Part shown: positions 43,733-53,450 of the stretch, piece by piece | Layout: the number at the start of each line of letters is the position of its first letter | Numbering within the stretch: position 1 is the first letter of the stretch | Origin: Caballeronia sordidicola | GTDB lineage: Bacteria; Pseudomonadota; Gammaproteobacteria; Burkholderiales; Burkholderiaceae | DNA length: 64,000 nucleotides | Direction: 5' to 3' | Assembly: GCF_002220365.1 (NCBI RefSeq) | Contig: NZ_MTHB01000027.1 | Span: 62,001 to 126,000 of the forward strand | Translations under genes and position numbers: made by a program | Notes under the pieces: generated by a model | Told to the model about the DNA's origin: nothing | Database searches by the model: none | What the model saw: the letters and a program-made list of their open reading frames with translations, nothing else

Positions 43733-44632
43733 TTACTGGGACGCGCGAAAGTGCTCGACCAGGAAGTCGATGAATGCACGAATACGCGCGGGTTGGTTGC
43801 GGCGGCTTGGATAGTAGACAAACAGGTCCGCCGGCGGCAAAAGGAATTCCGGCAGCACGACTTTCAGCCTGCCGCTTTCGAGGTATTTCGCGAGGTCCCA
43901 TTCTGAGCGGATCGAGATGCCATGTCCATCAAGCGCCCATCCGAGTACGATGTCGCCGTCATTGCTCGAGAGTCCACCGTGCACCTTGACCGACACCGTC
44001 TCGCCTTCGCGCGTAAAACGCCAGACGCCGTAGGCGTCGTCATTCTGCCGATGAAGGATGGTCCGGTGGCGCGCAAGATCCGCAAGCGCGCCCGGGTTGC
44101 CGTGCTGCTGCAGATAGGCCGGCGATGCGCACAGGAAGCGCCGGTTCGACATGATGCGGCGCGCGTTCAGCCGCGTATCAGGTAACGCGCCGAAGCGGAT
44201 CGCGAGATCGAAACCTTGCTCGACGATATCCACCGGGCGGTCCGTCACATCCAGTTGAACCTCGACCTGCGGATAACGCTGCACGAACGCGGAGACGAGC
44301 GGCGAGATGGTCGTGCGGCCGAAGCCGAGCGAGGCATTCACACGCAATATGCCGCGTGGCGCTTCGCGGCTGCGCGATACGGCGTCTTCCATCTCACTCA
44401 CCGCGGCAAGAATACGCGTAGCATGCCGCAGATACGTGTCGCCTTCGTCTGTGAGGCTAGCACTGCGTGTCGTGCGGTTCACGAGCCTGACGCCCAGGCG
44501 CTGCTCCATCAGCGCCAGCCGCCGGGTGGCTGCCGGTGGCGTCAGATCAAGCGCACGGGCGGCCGCCGACAAGCTGCCGAGGCGCGCCAGCTGGACAAAA
44601 AACTCGAGATCGGAGGTGACGTCGTTTTTCAC
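43733..44632 (-). CDS. LysR-family regulator upstream of nitrilase
   Basis: 299 aa if it starts at the GTG at 44632; a TTG at 44662 is another option and neither has a strong ribosome site. Helix-turn-helix LEFFVQLARLGSLSAAARALDLTPPAATRRLALME, then RLVNRTTRSASLTDEG. The effector domain ends ARIRAFIDFLVEHF, as in the PA2076/YhjC-like LysR group. It forms an operon with the nitrilase rather than the usual divergent layout. Confidence 0.88.
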   Translation of the reverse strand: MKNDVTSDLEFFVQLARLGSLSAAARALDLTPPAATRRLALMEQRLGVRLVNRTTRSASLTDEGDTYLRHATRILAAVSEMEDAVSRSREAPRGILRVNASLGFGRTTISPLVSAFVQRYPQVEVQLDVTDRPVDIVEQGFDLAIRFGALPDTRLNARRIMSNRRFLCASPAYLQQHGNPGALADLARHRTILHRQNDDAYGVWRFTREGETVSVKVHGGLSSNDGDIVLGWALDGHGISIRSEWDLAKYLESGRLKVVLPEFLLPPADLFVYYPSRRNQPARIRAFIDFLVEHFRASQ

Positions 44633-45654
44633 TTGAACTGAATACGCTTTGAGTGGGTTCAATCATCGGCCTGTGATTCAGCCGGCCGGCTCAGTGCCTT
44701 CCCTGACAGGGGTTTCAGCCCGATATCAATGTCAAGACCCGCATTTTGGTTTCAGGCGGAAGCAATCGATATCACGCCGGAATGCGGGCAAGCTTTGGGC
44801 AAGCGGGGGCGCTGGTCAAATCCTGAAACTTTTCTGCCCCCGGCAAGCGACTTCGTCATGAAACCGCGCTCACGCATCGCCGACTCGAAGTGTACAAGAA
44901 CCCCTGGACCGAACCTGAGCGTCTGAACGTTGCGCCGGGTTTGCGACTGCTTGTCGCCGGCGAAATGTACGAGCGCACGATCAGAGCATTCGACTCCGGG
45001 GAAACAAATAAGCCTTGACCGTGTGTCATCTGGAGTACGTCGCGTCGCAATGCGCTGCCGTACCGAAGATCCCAAAGAAAAATCACGCTAGGGTAAAAAG
45101 TAGCCGGACCCCGCGCCGTCAGTCCGCACGCTCCATACTCCTGATTCACAAAGCACGCGCGTTTCGCGACTTCTCCAATGCGTTTCGCGACGCGTATGGC
45201 CGATCTGTCGCAAAACGGTGGAGACGGACGCGCGTTGGAGCGAATATTTGCCTGTCGTAAGGAACTGATGTCTGGCGCAGACCGGTAAAGGGATGCCGGG
45301 ATACCGACCCCGTACTTTGATCCGCTTCAAGAAAAGTCTGCAATTAATCCTGGCCCCTGTGTTTGCCTCATATGGACAGGAGTGAGCCGATCAGCCATCA
45401 GTGGACCAGAATGTCGAAGTTAGCTGTCCTGTCCCGCAAGAAGAATACATCGTCATTCAGTTAGGAATGCGATGTTAAAGGAAGTGAACGTCCGAACATG
45501 ACGAATTGGTAATGATCGTGTCGCTGTTTTGAAGTCATGGGTGGATCAAACTGTTTCCGAGTCACCTGAAAGATGTTTCAACCCAATTATTTATCACCCG
45601 CTGACAGGTGTATGTCCTGCTCAGTGACCTTAACTTAATGAAGGAATCTCAATC
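44633..45654. other. Long stretch without a recognised gene
   Basis: About 1 kb. The frames present are short and lack ribosome sites. One plus-strand stretch from about 44890 to 45018 reads YKNPWTEPERL then GEMYERTIRAF and could be the tail of a decayed gene, but no start was found. An inverted repeat GGACAG/CTGTCC spans about 45374-45436. The promoter of the DUF4148 gene lies at the right end. Confidence 0.35.
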
Positions 45655-46002
45655 ATGTCGAAAATTCTCGTTGGTATCGCTCTCGCCGTCGCTACCCTTG
45701 GTGCCCCGGTTCTCAGCTTCGCCCAGTCGAATGCGCCGCTGACGCGCGCAGAAGTGCGCGCTGACCTCGTTCGTGTCGAGCAGGCCGGTTATACCCCGGG
45801 CGCTAACGACATCAACTACCCGTCGGACATTCAGGCGGCCGAAGCCAAGATCGCTGCGCAGAATGACCAGCAACTGGCAAACCAGGCCGTTGGCGGTGTC
45901 GCGGAGAACGGTAGCTCAGCGTCGGGCGCGGCAACCCATACGGCGATGCAGTCCAACTGCGTCGGTCCGGTCAGCTTCTGCAATTTGTTCTTCGGTAGCT
46001 AA
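45655..46002 (+). CDS. DUF4148 small secreted protein (second copy)
   Basis: 115 aa from ATG 45655 after AAGGAA. Signal peptide ending at about LSFAQ, followed by the DUF4148 core PLTRAEVRADLVRVEQAGYTPGANDINYP. Two cysteines near the C-terminus (SNCVGPVSFC) are absent from the first copy and could form a disulfide. Function unknown. Confidence 0.85.
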   Translation: MSKILVGIALAVATLGAPVLSFAQSNAPLTRAEVRADLVRVEQAGYTPGANDINYPSDIQAAEAKIAAQNDQQLANQAVGGVAENGSSASGAATHTAMQSNCVGPVSFCNLFFGS

Positions 46003-46196
46003 GTGACGCGGTGCGGATCCTGTGCAATGTGCTGTCGTACGCAGGATCCTCGCATGTTCTGGATGTAGAGATAGACGGCTTGATAGACATGTGCTTCGCG
46101 CAGTCCCGCGTGGAGACGGATCAAGCCAGCTATTTCTTAAACTTTTCCCCCTTTATTCAAGCTGCTTATTTCAGCCCCTATTGATGGAGTTTCGTC

Positions 46197-46991
46197 GTGA
46201 AGATCTTGCCTTTCGCTGCATCTGTTTTGTCCCTTTCCGCATGCGTGTTCGCCGCTTCCGCTGCCATGGCGCAGGACACCCAACCCACCACGACTCCGGT
46301 CAAGAACGTTGTTCTGGTACACGGCGCATGGGTGGACGGCTCAGGCTGGAAGCCGGTCTATGACATCCTGACCAAGGACGGCTACCACGTCACCATGGTG
46401 CAGGAGCCGCTGAGCTCGCTCGACGACGATGTCGCTGCCGCCAAACGCGTGATCGACCTGCAGGACGGCCCGACTATTCTGGTAGCGCACAGCTATGGCG
46501 GCTCGATCATCACCGAAGCGGGTGTCGATCCGAAGGTGGCCGGCCTGGTGTATGTGGCCGCGCATGCACCGGCAGTCGGCGAAGACGAGTCCGATCTGGG
46601 TAAGCAATATCCCAGCTATACGTCGAAGCAGCCCGGCGCGATCAAGAAGACCGACGACGGCTATACATACCTGAATCCAGCGGATTTTCCGAAGGACTTC
46701 GCTGCTGATTTGCCGCTCAAGCAAGCCCAGTTCGAAGCACAATCGCAGATCCTGACCGCCGCGAAGGTCTTCTCCCAGCCGATGACAGCCGCCGCCTGGA
46801 CCACCAAGCCAAGCTGGGGCATCGTGGCCGGTGCCGACAAGATCATCAATCCGGATCTCGAGCGTTTCTACTACCAGCGCGCCCATAGCCATACGACCGT
46901 GCTGGCGGGTGCAAGCCACTCCGTCTACGAATCGCGTCCGAAGGAAGTGGCCGCGGTGATTGAAGACGCGGCGAAGCACGCCCAGCAGTAA
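46197..46991 (+). CDS. Secreted alpha/beta hydrolase
   Basis: 264 aa from GTG 46197 with GGAG upstream. Signal peptide about 25 residues long, with a possible lipobox LSAC at 13-16; plain cleavage after AMA is the alternative. Hydrolase signatures are VLVHGAWVDGSGW, nucleophile Ser99 in AHSYGGS and a C-terminal His in GASHSVYES. It belongs to the EstC-like group of small extracytoplasmic hydrolases. Substrate unknown. Confidence 0.87.
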   Translation: MKILPFAASVLSLSACVFAASAAMAQDTQPTTTPVKNVVLVHGAWVDGSGWKPVYDILTKDGYHVTMVQEPLSSLDDDVAAAKRVIDLQDGPTILVAHSYGGSIITEAGVDPKVAGLVYVAAHAPAVGEDESDLGKQYPSYTSKQPGAIKKTDDGYTYLNPADFPKDFAADLPLKQAQFEAQSQILTAAKVFSQPMTAAAWTTKPSWGIVAGADKIINPDLERFYYQRAHSHTTVLAGASHSVYESRPKEVAAVIEDAAKHAQQ

Positions 46992-47280
46992 TACGCCCAC
47001 GGGCAGTCAAATGCGCGGGCGCCTGGACTGGCGTGTTCGCGTGACTGCCTTCGTTCTTTCGATCGCGCCAAGGAATGGCTCTGAGCCTGACTTTACGACG
47101 GCGCGGAGGCCTTTTGCGACCTGTCACCGCGCTTCGTCGCAATGCCGTGGCAGCGAGTGCGCAGGATGTCCACTATACGCGTCGGAGAAAGCGAACCCGC
47201 TGACTCCGAACGCGGCCCTATCGGTGCAGCAAGCCGAGCGAAAGCGGGACGGTGCATTGCTATCAACTAGAGGAATCGAT

Positions 47281-48021
47281 ATGAAACGGACCGTGATCGC
47301 CGCCGTCTTTTTGACATTTGCAGGGCTTCAAGCCGCGCAGGCGCAAGACAGCGTCGGCAATTTTTTGACAGGTGGGGCCAAGGTCGATGAAGTCGAACTT
47401 GGCGGCGAGGTTCACGATCTTCCTAAACCGGACATAGTGCTGGTGCGCGACTTTGCCGCGCCGACCAGCACCGTAACGATGGACACTTCCCTTGCGGCGA
47501 AGTTGCGCAGGCGCAGGATGCACTTGTTCGGAACCAGCGACGACCTGACGCCGGTTAGGCTGGTGCAGAGCGTTCAGACGGCCTTCACGCAAGGGCTGTC
47601 CGACGAGCTAAAGAAGGTGCAGATTCCAACCGGGAAGGCTGGGGCATCCGCCGGGGCCAGTGCCCGTTCCAGTCTTGTGGTCGACGGTGAATTCATTGCT
47701 ATCGACGAAGGCAACGAAAGCAAGCGGATCATGGTTGGCCTTGGGCGGGGTGCAACCGCTGTCAGGATGCACGTCACTGTGTCTTCCGTCAGTTCCGGTC
47801 GTTCAACGGCTGTATTGGCTTTCGACGTGAGCTCGGCCAGCGGTAAGTCGCCCGGTGCGCTTTTAATTATGGGAAGCGGGTCGCTTGCTGCCGGTGCGGC
47901 CAAGAAAGCGGTTGGCAACACTCGATCAACCGCGGAGCACGACGCATCCCGCATGGGCAAACTCGTTGCGCTGCAGATCGAAGCGTCGATGGATGGCCAG
48001 CAACGGATTGCAAGCCGATAG
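47281..48021 (+). CDS. DUF4410 secreted protein
   Basis: 246 aa from ATG 47281, after AGAGGA. N-terminal signal (TVIAAVFLTFAGLQAAQAQ), then a compact beta-rich domain with DIVLVRDFAAPTSTVTMD and RIMVGLGRGATAVRMHVTV, as in DUF4410 proteins. These are predicted to be periplasmic or outer-membrane associated; function unknown. The gene converges on the LytTR regulator with a 43-bp gap. Confidence 0.8.
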   Translation: MKRTVIAAVFLTFAGLQAAQAQDSVGNFLTGGAKVDEVELGGEVHDLPKPDIVLVRDFAAPTSTVTMDTSLAAKLRRRRMHLFGTSDDLTPVRLVQSVQTAFTQGLSDELKKVQIPTGKAGASAGASARSSLVVDGEFIAIDEGNESKRIMVGLGRGATAVRMHVTVSSVSSGRSTAVLAFDVSSASGKSPGALLIMGSGSLAAGAAKKAVGNTRSTAEHDASRMGKLVALQIEASMDGQQRIASR

Positions 48022-48064
48022 CGGGGAGCGGCCACCGAAGCTCGCTATGTCGGCGACATTCGTC

Positions 48065-48886
48065 TTATATGCCGCGGAAGCGGTCCGCGTAAAGCCGGCT
48101 GACGACAAGGCGGTCCGGGTGCTCTCGCAGCGTCAAAGTCAGCTTGCCGGACTCGTCGCGTTGCGCGCTGGCGATCGCATCGCAATGCACCACCGAACCT
48201 CGATGGATCTGCCAGAACCGTTGCGGGTCGAGTCTCTGCAGCAATTCCTTCAGTGACGACCGGACCAGGTGTTCGCGTTGCGCCGTGACGACACGCACGT
48301 ATTTGTCGGCCGCCTCGAAGTACAGGACATCATCGACGGGCACCATTGAAATGGTGTTGCCTACGCTCGCCTGGATGATGCGCAGCGGCGCGCTGTCCTG
48401 TGCGAGGTGTGCTGGTTGCGGGCTGCCGGCTGCGAGCAGTTCGCGCATCTGGATAACGATGCCGCCTAGCGACGCGGGCACGCTGCTGTCGGGCGATCGC
48501 TCTTTCAGACGCTCTTTCAGGCGTGCACAGGTTTGTTCGAGCCGGGGCGTTTGCACGGGCTTGAGCACGTAGTCGAAGGCCGCGCGCTCGAAGGCTTGAA
48601 CCGCGTACTCGTCGTAGGCCGTGACGAATACAATCAGCGGAAACGGCTTGCCGCCTTCAGGCCATTCTTCGGCGAGCGCCTCTGCACATTCGAGCCCGGT
48701 CATGCCCGGCATGCGGATATCGAGGAAAAGCATGTCGGGCTGAAGTCGAAGCGCCTCTCGCGCCGCACTCCGCCCGTCGCCCACGATGGCAACGATCTCC
48801 AGATCCGGCCACAAACCCACTAGTTCGGATTGCAGGTTGGCGGCCAGCAGCGCTTCGTCTTCTGCGATCAGTGCAGTCGTTTTCAT
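48065..48886 (-). CDS. LytTR response regulator
   Basis: 273 aa from ATG 48886. Receiver domain (1-125) with phospho-acceptor Asp56 in MLFLDIRMPG and the switch lysine in YVLKPVQ. A linker of about 40 residues leads to a LytTR DNA-binding domain (about 170-270) with DVLYFEAADKYVRVVTA and FWQIHRGSVVHCDAI. Its start overlaps the kinase stop (ATGA), so the two are translated together. LytTR proteins often control surface or export genes. Confidence 0.92.
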   Translation of the reverse strand: MKTTALIAEDEALLAANLQSELVGLWPDLEIVAIVGDGRSAAREALRLQPDMLFLDIRMPGMTGLECAEALAEEWPEGGKPFPLIVFVTAYDEYAVQAFERAAFDYVLKPVQTPRLEQTCARLKERLKERSPDSSVPASLGGIVIQMRELLAAGSPQPAHLAQDSAPLRIIQASVGNTISMVPVDDVLYFEAADKYVRVVTAQREHLVRSSLKELLQRLDPQRFWQIHRGSVVHCDAIASAQRDESGKLTLTLREHPDRLVVSRLYADRFRGI

Positions 48887-49989
48887 TTTGCATCTTTCCT
48901 TGAACATGGCAGCGTGACGACGGCAAGCGTGCCGCCATCCTCGTTGTGCGCCGGTCGCAGCGCCAGCGTGCCGGCCGGGCCGTACAACGTGAAAAGACGC
49001 TCGCGCACCTGCTGCAGCCCGAAGCGGGCGCCATGGTGCGCTTGCGCGTCGAGGCCGACGCCCGTGTCGCGGACAGTCAACACCAGATGGCTCGCGTGAC
49101 GCTCTGCAGTCACGACCACACGTCCGCCGCTCACTTTGGGCTCGAGCCCGTGCTTGATGGCGTTTTCCACCAGCGGTTGCAGCAGCAGCGGTGGCACCTG
49201 GTAAGCCGATAATTGCTGAGGGAGATCGAGCTGAATTTGCAAGCGTGGCCCCATCCGAATCTGCATCAGCGCGAGATAGTCAGAGATACGCGCGAATTCC
49301 GCCGAAAGCGTATGAGATCCCGCGCGCGACGCGGCAAGCGTTGAGCGCAGGAAGCCAATCAGGTGATCAAGCATTGCCTGTGCGCGCAGTGGATCATGCC
49401 CGATCAGCACACGCAGATTCGCCAGCGTGTTGAAAAGCATGTGCGGTTCGAGCTGCGACTCGAGCAGCTTGAGCTGACTTTCCGCAGCTGTCCGTTGTGC
49501 GGCTTCGGCTCGCAACTCGATCGCCGCCATCCGGTTACGCGCATAGAACACGTAGGTCAGGAAGCCCGCCGGCATCAGCGCCACGGCGATGCTGATCATC
49601 ACTGTGCGTGCGTCATGTGCCACCAAGATCGGGATATAACGAATCCCGAGCAGGACATCGCCGACGCGAATGCCGGCGAAGTAGCCAATCACCACGCTCA
49701 CGACCACCCACGGCAACATCCATCTCCAACCCGGCCAGTTTCGCGCGGCGTCGGCGTCGGCGTCGGCGTCGTCACGCCCCTGCCGCCGTCGCTGGTACGC
49801 CAGCATGTGGCGTCCGCCTGCCACGAGGCACTGGACGATCGCAGCAATGCATGCCGCATAGACGAGATCATCCGCGAACGATTCCTGGTAGATCGTGCTG
49901 TACAGCCACGCGCAGCCGACTGTGGTCAGGGCATAGATCCACAGCCGTCGCCAGAACGGCTGGAGCAGGGACAGTGTGAAAGATGGCAT
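48883..49989 (-). CDS. LytS-type sensor histidine kinase
   Basis: 368 aa from ATG 49989 after AGGAAA; the long frame to 50277 is noise. Four or five hydrophobic helices in the first 160 residues, with a DADADADA stretch from a GCGTCG repeat. Then a coiled coil, the His_kinase phospho-acceptor region LLESQLEPHMLFNTLANLRVLIGHDP, and an HATPase domain with ENAIKHGLEP and DTGVGL. It pairs with the LytTR regulator. Confidence 0.92.
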   Translation of the reverse strand: MPSFTLSLLQPFWRRLWIYALTTVGCAWLYSTIYQESFADDLVYAACIAAIVQCLVAGGRHMLAYQRRRQGRDDADADADAARNWPGWRWMLPWVVVSVVIGYFAGIRVGDVLLGIRYIPILVAHDARTVMISIAVALMPAGFLTYVFYARNRMAAIELRAEAAQRTAAESQLKLLESQLEPHMLFNTLANLRVLIGHDPLRAQAMLDHLIGFLRSTLAASRAGSHTLSAEFARISDYLALMQIRMGPRLQIQLDLPQQLSAYQVPPLLLQPLVENAIKHGLEPKVSGGRVVVTAERHASHLVLTVRDTGVGLDAQAHHGARFGLQQVRERLFTLYGPAGTLALRPAHNEDGGTLAVVTLPCSRKDAK

Positions 49990-50393
49990 CGCGTGTTTCC
50001 TGGGCAGATCAGGACGATTGTACGTTGAGGCGCCGATGGTAATGCTTGGGCGTGGACATCTCAACCCGGCTGCGACGAACTGCCGTTTCGCGGCGCGCAA
50101 CATTGACATGACGGTGCAACGCCTATGGCGCTTCGCCGGGGTCTTGCAGGCAAGCGCGCCGATTGTGGCAAAGATAGGTGCAAAGATAGGGGCAAATTGC
50201 TGGCTACGCAAAGTCCTGCAATGCAGTGAGAGCCTTTCCTGATAAGGGTCGGCGTTTTTTAATCGCTCATTCTTCACTTAAACTGAATAATCATATGTGT
50301 ATCGGTGAAGCGTAACGCGGCTGCGCGCGCGTAAGCTTCGCTATCAGCCTACGCGCCCTCGGACGCATTCCTTGGCACTCAGGAGACAGTCAC
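49990..50393. promoter_or_regulatory. Divergent gap, LytS and tartrate dehydratase
   Basis: 404 bp, no gene. It contains the 12-bp tandem GCAAAGATAGGT/GCAAAGATAGGG at 50168-50191, with a partial third copy, and a promoter-like AT patch at about 50255-50300 before the tartrate gene. Confidence 0.4.
50168..50196. repeat. 12-bp direct repeats, two and a half copies
   Basis: GCAAAGATAGG repeats with 12-bp spacing at 50168-50179 and 50180-50191, then GCAAA. About one helical turn per repeat, so a tandem regulator site is possible. The spacing does not match the usual LytTR consensus. Confidence 0.5.
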
Positions 50394-51560
50394 ATGAAAA
50401 TCGTGGAAATCCGCGAGCAAACCATTCCGATCAGTTCATCCATTCGGAATGCGTATATTGACTTCAGCAAGATGACGCTGAGTCTCGTTGCCGTCATCAC
50501 CGACGTCATTCGTGACGGCAAGCCAGTCGTTGGCTACGGATTCAATTCGAACGGGCGGTACGGCCAAGGCAAGCTGATGCGCGAACGTTTTATTCCGCGT
50601 GTGCTGGAAGCCGAGCCGGATTCATTAGTGGATGCGTCGGGCAATAACCTTGACCCGCACAAGATCTGGACCACGATGTTCACGAACGAAAAGCCCGGCG
50701 GTCACGGCGAGCGCTCGGTGGCGATCGGCACTATCGACATGGCGGTATGGGATGCGGTCGCGAAGATCGAGGGCAAGCCGCTGTTCCAGTTGCTGGCGGA
50801 CCGGTACGGCAACGGCACGCCGGACCGCGATATCTTCGTCTATGCGGCGGGCGGCTATTACTATCCCGGCCAGGATTTCGGCAAGCTCAAGGACGAGATG
50901 CGCAGCTATATTGACCGCGGTTATACGGTGGTCAAGAAGAAGATAGGCGGCGGGTCGCTCGACGACGATCTGCGCCGGATCGATGCGGTGCTGTCCGTGC
51001 TGCAGGACGGTCAAAAGCTTGCCGTGGATGCGAACGGGCGCTTCGACCTGGACACGGCCATTCAGTATGCGAAGGCCCTCTCGCAATACGACTTGTTCTG
51101 GTACGAAGAGGCGGGCGATCCACTCGATTTCGAACTGCAGGCCACGCTGAGAAATTACTACGACAAGCCAATGGCAACCGGCGAGAATTTGTTCTCGATG
51201 CAGGATGCGCGTAACCTGATCCGCTATGGCGGCATGCGGGCCGATCGCGATTACCTGCAATTCGACTGCGCGCTGAGCTACGGGCTGGTCGAATATTTGC
51301 GCACGCTGGACATGCTGCATCAGCACGGCTGGTCGCGCTCACGCTGCATTCCTCACGGCGGCCACCAGATGTCATTGAACATTGCGGCGGGTCTCGGCCT
51401 GGGCGGCAACGAGTCTTATCCGGACCTGTTCCAGCCGTTTGGCGGCTTTCCGGACGGCGTGAAAGTGCACGACGGCTACGTGAGCTTGCCGGAGCTTCCC
51501 GGCATCGGCTTTGAAGGCAAGAGCGATTTGTATGTCCACATGCAGGCTTTGTCGTCGTAA
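50394..51560 (+). CDS. tarD: D(-)-tartrate dehydratase
   Basis: 388 aa, enolase superfamily. The sequence tracks Bradyrhizobium TarD very closely (ISSSIRNAYIDFSKMT, EKPGGHGERSV, CIPHGGHQMSLNIAAGLG). Catalytic residues sit one position earlier than in TarD: Lys183 (KKKIGG), Asp212, Glu238, Glu264 and His321. It dehydrates D-tartrate to oxaloacetate in the cytoplasm. AGGAG precedes the ATG. The malic enzyme 121 bp downstream would take the oxaloacetate or malate to pyruvate. Confidence 0.93.
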   Translation: MKIVEIREQTIPISSSIRNAYIDFSKMTLSLVAVITDVIRDGKPVVGYGFNSNGRYGQGKLMRERFIPRVLEAEPDSLVDASGNNLDPHKIWTTMFTNEKPGGHGERSVAIGTIDMAVWDAVAKIEGKPLFQLLADRYGNGTPDRDIFVYAAGGYYYPGQDFGKLKDEMRSYIDRGYTVVKKKIGGGSLDDDLRRIDAVLSVLQDGQKLAVDANGRFDLDTAIQYAKALSQYDLFWYEEAGDPLDFELQATLRNYYDKPMATGENLFSMQDARNLIRYGGMRADRDYLQFDCALSYGLVEYLRTLDMLHQHGWSRSRCIPHGGHQMSLNIAAGLGLGGNESYPDLFQPFGGFPDGVKVHDGYVSLPELPGIGFEGKSDLYVHMQALSS

Positions 51561-51681
51561 GGATTTCATCTCTTCGTCGTCGCGTGGCTTAGCTATTTTC
51601 TAGCGGTTGACGTAGCGGCGCCCGACGTATTCATACGCTATTCGGCGCAGTCCGTAAGCGCCGGCTGACAGGAATATTGCA

Positions 51682-53310
51682 ATGCAAAAACCTAGCGAGC
51701 TTACCGGCCGCGATCTCCTTCGCGATCCCCGTCTTAACAAAGGCTCCGCCTTTACCGACGCCGAACGTCGCCAATACCATCTCGAAGGGTTGCTGCCCCC
51801 GGGCAGCAGTTCACTGGACTTGCAGGTCGCGCGTACGCATACGGAACTGGCTGCCCTCGACAACGACCTGCAAAAATACCTTCTGTTGTCCGATCTCCAG
51901 GCCCGCAACGAGACCTTGTTCTACGCCACGATCATGTCCGATCCGGCGACGTTCATGCCCCTGGTGTACACACCGACGGTCGGCGAGGCGTGCCAGAAAT
52001 TCAACCATATCTTCCGTGCGACGCGGGGCATGTATGTGCCGATCTCGGCGCGCGGCAGGGTGAAAGAGCTGCTGCAAAATTGGCCGGAGAAGGAGGTTCG
52101 CTTTATCGTGGTGACGGATGGCGAACGTATTCTCGGGCTTGGGGATCTGGGCGTTGGCGGGATGGGTATTCCTATCGGCAAGCTCTCGCTCTACACGGCC
52201 TGCGCAGGCGTGCCGCCGCAATACTGCTTGCCGGTGATGCTGGACGTGGGCACCAATAACCAGGATCTGCTCGACGATCCCCTGTATCTGGGCCTGCGTC
52301 AGGAACGCGTGCGGGGCGACGACTACCATGCATTCGTGAACGAGTTCGTCGAAGCGGCGCTTGAACTGCATCCGAAATGCTGCATCCAGTGGGAAGACTT
52401 CGCCAACTTCAACGCCGTGCCGCTGCTCGCGCGATACAAAGAGAAGATCTGCACCTATAACGACGACATCCAGGGCACCGCCGCCGTCGCGCTGGCGGGG
52501 ATTTTCGCCGCGCTCCACATCTCGAAGCAAAAGCTCGTCGACCAGCGGTTCCTGTTCCTGGGCGGCGGCTCGGCGGGAACCGGCATTGCAGAACTGATCA
52601 GCCAGGCGATGGTGCTGGAAGGCTTGAGTATTGACGAAGCACGGGCGCGCAACGCGCTGTTCGACGTGAACGGGCTGATGGTGAAATCGCGTCAGGACCT
52701 GGCCGATTTTCAGAAGCCTTTCGCCGTGGATCACGCCCCCGTGGATACGTTTGCTGACGCAGTGAAGGCGCTGAAACCGACGGGCATCATTGGTGTCAGT
52801 ACCGTGCCCAAGCTGTTCAACCAGCAGGTGATCGAGGCGATGGCAGAGATCAACGAGCGGCCGATCATCTTCCCGTATTCCAACCCGACTTCACGCTCCG
52901 AGTGTACGGCCGAGGAAGCGTACCGGTGGTCCTCCGGCCGCGCTATTTTCGCGAGCGGCAGTCCGTTCCCGCCGGTCGAAATAGAAGGGCGCACGTTTGT
53001 GCCCGGACAAGGCAACAACGTCTATATTTTCCCCGCGCTGGGCATGGCCGTGTTCGCCACCCAGGCGACTCGGGTCACGGACGAAATGTTCATTATCGCG
53101 GCGAAAGCAGTGGCCGAGCAGGTCTCCGAAACCAGTCTTGCAACCGGCCTGATCTATCCGCCGCAGAGCAAGATTTTTGAGGCCTCGCTCCATGTGGCCG
53201 TGCGCGTGGCCGAGTGTATTTTCGACAATCAACTGGCGCGCGTGCCAAGACCAGACGACATTACCGCACTGATCCGCGGCTGTGCTTATAAGCCGGCATA
53301 CGCGCTCTGA
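51682..53310 (+). CDS. maeA: NAD-dependent malic enzyme
   Basis: 542 aa, typical length of the SfcA/MaeA type. Marks: VYTPTVGEACQKF, the conserved RFIVVTDGERILGLGDLG, metal-binding EDFANFN, and the NAD loop FLGGGSAGTGIAEL. It converts malate to pyruvate and CO2, and this class also decarboxylates oxaloacetate. Downstream of tarD it would complete D-tartrate to pyruvate. AGGAAT 8 bp upstream sets the start. Confidence 0.92.
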   Translation: MQKPSELTGRDLLRDPRLNKGSAFTDAERRQYHLEGLLPPGSSSLDLQVARTHTELAALDNDLQKYLLLSDLQARNETLFYATIMSDPATFMPLVYTPTVGEACQKFNHIFRATRGMYVPISARGRVKELLQNWPEKEVRFIVVTDGERILGLGDLGVGGMGIPIGKLSLYTACAGVPPQYCLPVMLDVGTNNQDLLDDPLYLGLRQERVRGDDYHAFVNEFVEAALELHPKCCIQWEDFANFNAVPLLARYKEKICTYNDDIQGTAAVALAGIFAALHISKQKLVDQRFLFLGGGSAGTGIAELISQAMVLEGLSIDEARARNALFDVNGLMVKSRQDLADFQKPFAVDHAPVDTFADAVKALKPTGIIGVSTVPKLFNQQVIEAMAEINERPIIFPYSNPTSRSECTAEEAYRWSSGRAIFASGSPFPPVEIEGRTFVPGQGNNVYIFPALGMAVFATQATRVTDEMFIIAAKAVAEQVSETSLATGLIYPPQSKIFEASLHVAVRVAECIFDNQLARVPRPDDITALIRGCAYKPAYAL

Positions 53311-53396
53311 GCTGGGCAGGCGTTCGACGCCGGTGTCGATTTATTCAAGCCCGATTTCACCGGGACTGGAACATCTCGAACGCTTTTGGTGGGTTC

Positions 53397-53415
53397 GGGC
53401 CGGAGATTCCGGCCC
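53397..53415. terminator. Hairpin between convergent genes
   Basis: GGGCCGGA-GAT-TCCGGCCC, a perfect 8-bp stem with a 3-nt loop between malic enzyme and the minus-strand NTF2-like gene. No T-run; it may stop transcription from both sides. Confidence 0.45.
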
Positions 53416-53450
53416 AAGCGGATTCACGCTGCTTTCATGATGCGGATGCG

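Noticed and set aside
44752..45260. Overlapping short frames on both strands
   Set aside because: None has a ribosome site or recognisable motif; left as an unassigned stretch.
46960..47280. N-terminal extension of the DUF4410 frame
   Set aside because: The extension lies before a good ribosome site and a clear signal peptide at 47281, so it is not part of the protein.
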